From Pseudogracilibacillus sp037892545 (lineage in GTDB: Bacteria > Bacillota > Bacilli > Bacillales > Amphibacillaceae), in NCBI RefSeq assembly GCF_037892545.1, contig NZ_JBBKBG010000003.1, forward strand, positions 62,001 through 126,000: DNA of 64,000 nt, written 5' to 3'. Positions within the stretch are counted from its first letter, which is position 1; every line of letters starts with the position of its first letter. The translations under genes and the position numbers were made by a program. A model generated the notes under the pieces. That model had not been told where the DNA came from. It made no database searches and was given only the letters and a program-made list of their open reading frames with translations. Shown piece by piece: positions 63,970 through 64,000 of the stretch.

Positions 63970-64000
63970 GCATCACAACTCCTTTATTTCATTTCAAAAC

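Noticed and set aside
1..64000. Mobile elements, CRISPR arrays, tRNA or rRNA genes
   Set aside because: I found no transposase or integrase frame, no regularly spaced repeats and no tRNA-like or rRNA sequence in reading both strands.

Overview
The window is a stretch of chromosome from a low-GC Gram-positive rod of the Bacillaceae type. The evidence is the gene order codY-fla/che-sigD-swrB-rpsB-tsf-pyrH-frr-uppS-cdsA-rasP-polC-rimP-nusA-infB-rbfA-truB-ribF-rpsO-pnpA, AGGAGG-type ribosome binding sites, frequent GTG and TTG starts, and Bacillus-type proteins such as PolC, FliY, CheC/CheD and SwrB/SwrD. Every gene I accept is on the minus strand, so transcription runs from base 64000 towards base 1. 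I see no rRNA, tRNA, insertion sequence, prophage or CRISPR array.

Layout in transcription order. (1) 63969-61205: the HslVU protease and the regulator CodY. (2) 60752-34587: one long fla/che operon that builds the basal body, motor ring, export apparatus, hook and chemotaxis core and ends with sigD. (3) 34556-33519: a tiny remnant of what may be a FapA/DUF342 gene, an uncharacterised charged protein, and swrB. (4) 33362-27166: rpsB, tsf, pyrH, frr, uppS, cdsA, rasP (translation, ribosome recycling, envelope lipid carriers, intramembrane proteolysis). (5) 27021-22729: polC with its own promoter and terminators. (6) 22498-12775: the rimP-nusA-ylxR-ylxQ-infB-ylxP and rbfA-truB-ribF groups, then rpsO and pnpA. 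(7) 12312-5973: the processing protease mlpA, aspartate pathway genes asd and dapG, and the DNA translocase spoIIIE. (8) 5816-1092: a BMP-type nucleoside ABC importer (nupNOPQ-like). (9) 755-1: the start of an M16 peptidase homologue (ymfF-like), cut by the window edge.

The genes are mostly textbook, so the interest lies in departures from the usual order and in one protein. CheB has an intact methylesterase domain, but its receiver domain has lost every phosphorylation residue. Genes that normally sit at several junctions are missing: dxr (cdsA/rasP), proS (rasP/polC), ylxY (pnpA/mlpA), spoVFAB (mlpA/asd), and dapA, rnjB and tepA (dapG/spoIIIE). A 27-codon gene stump with a good ribosome binding site follows sigD. 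A perfect 11-bp inverted repeat lies at the predicted transcription start of the nucleoside importer. I did not find a wholly new multi-gene system. The rewired CheB is the best candidate for new biology.

Start codons were adjusted where the ribosome binding site and family N-termini argue for it; each case is stated in the entry.
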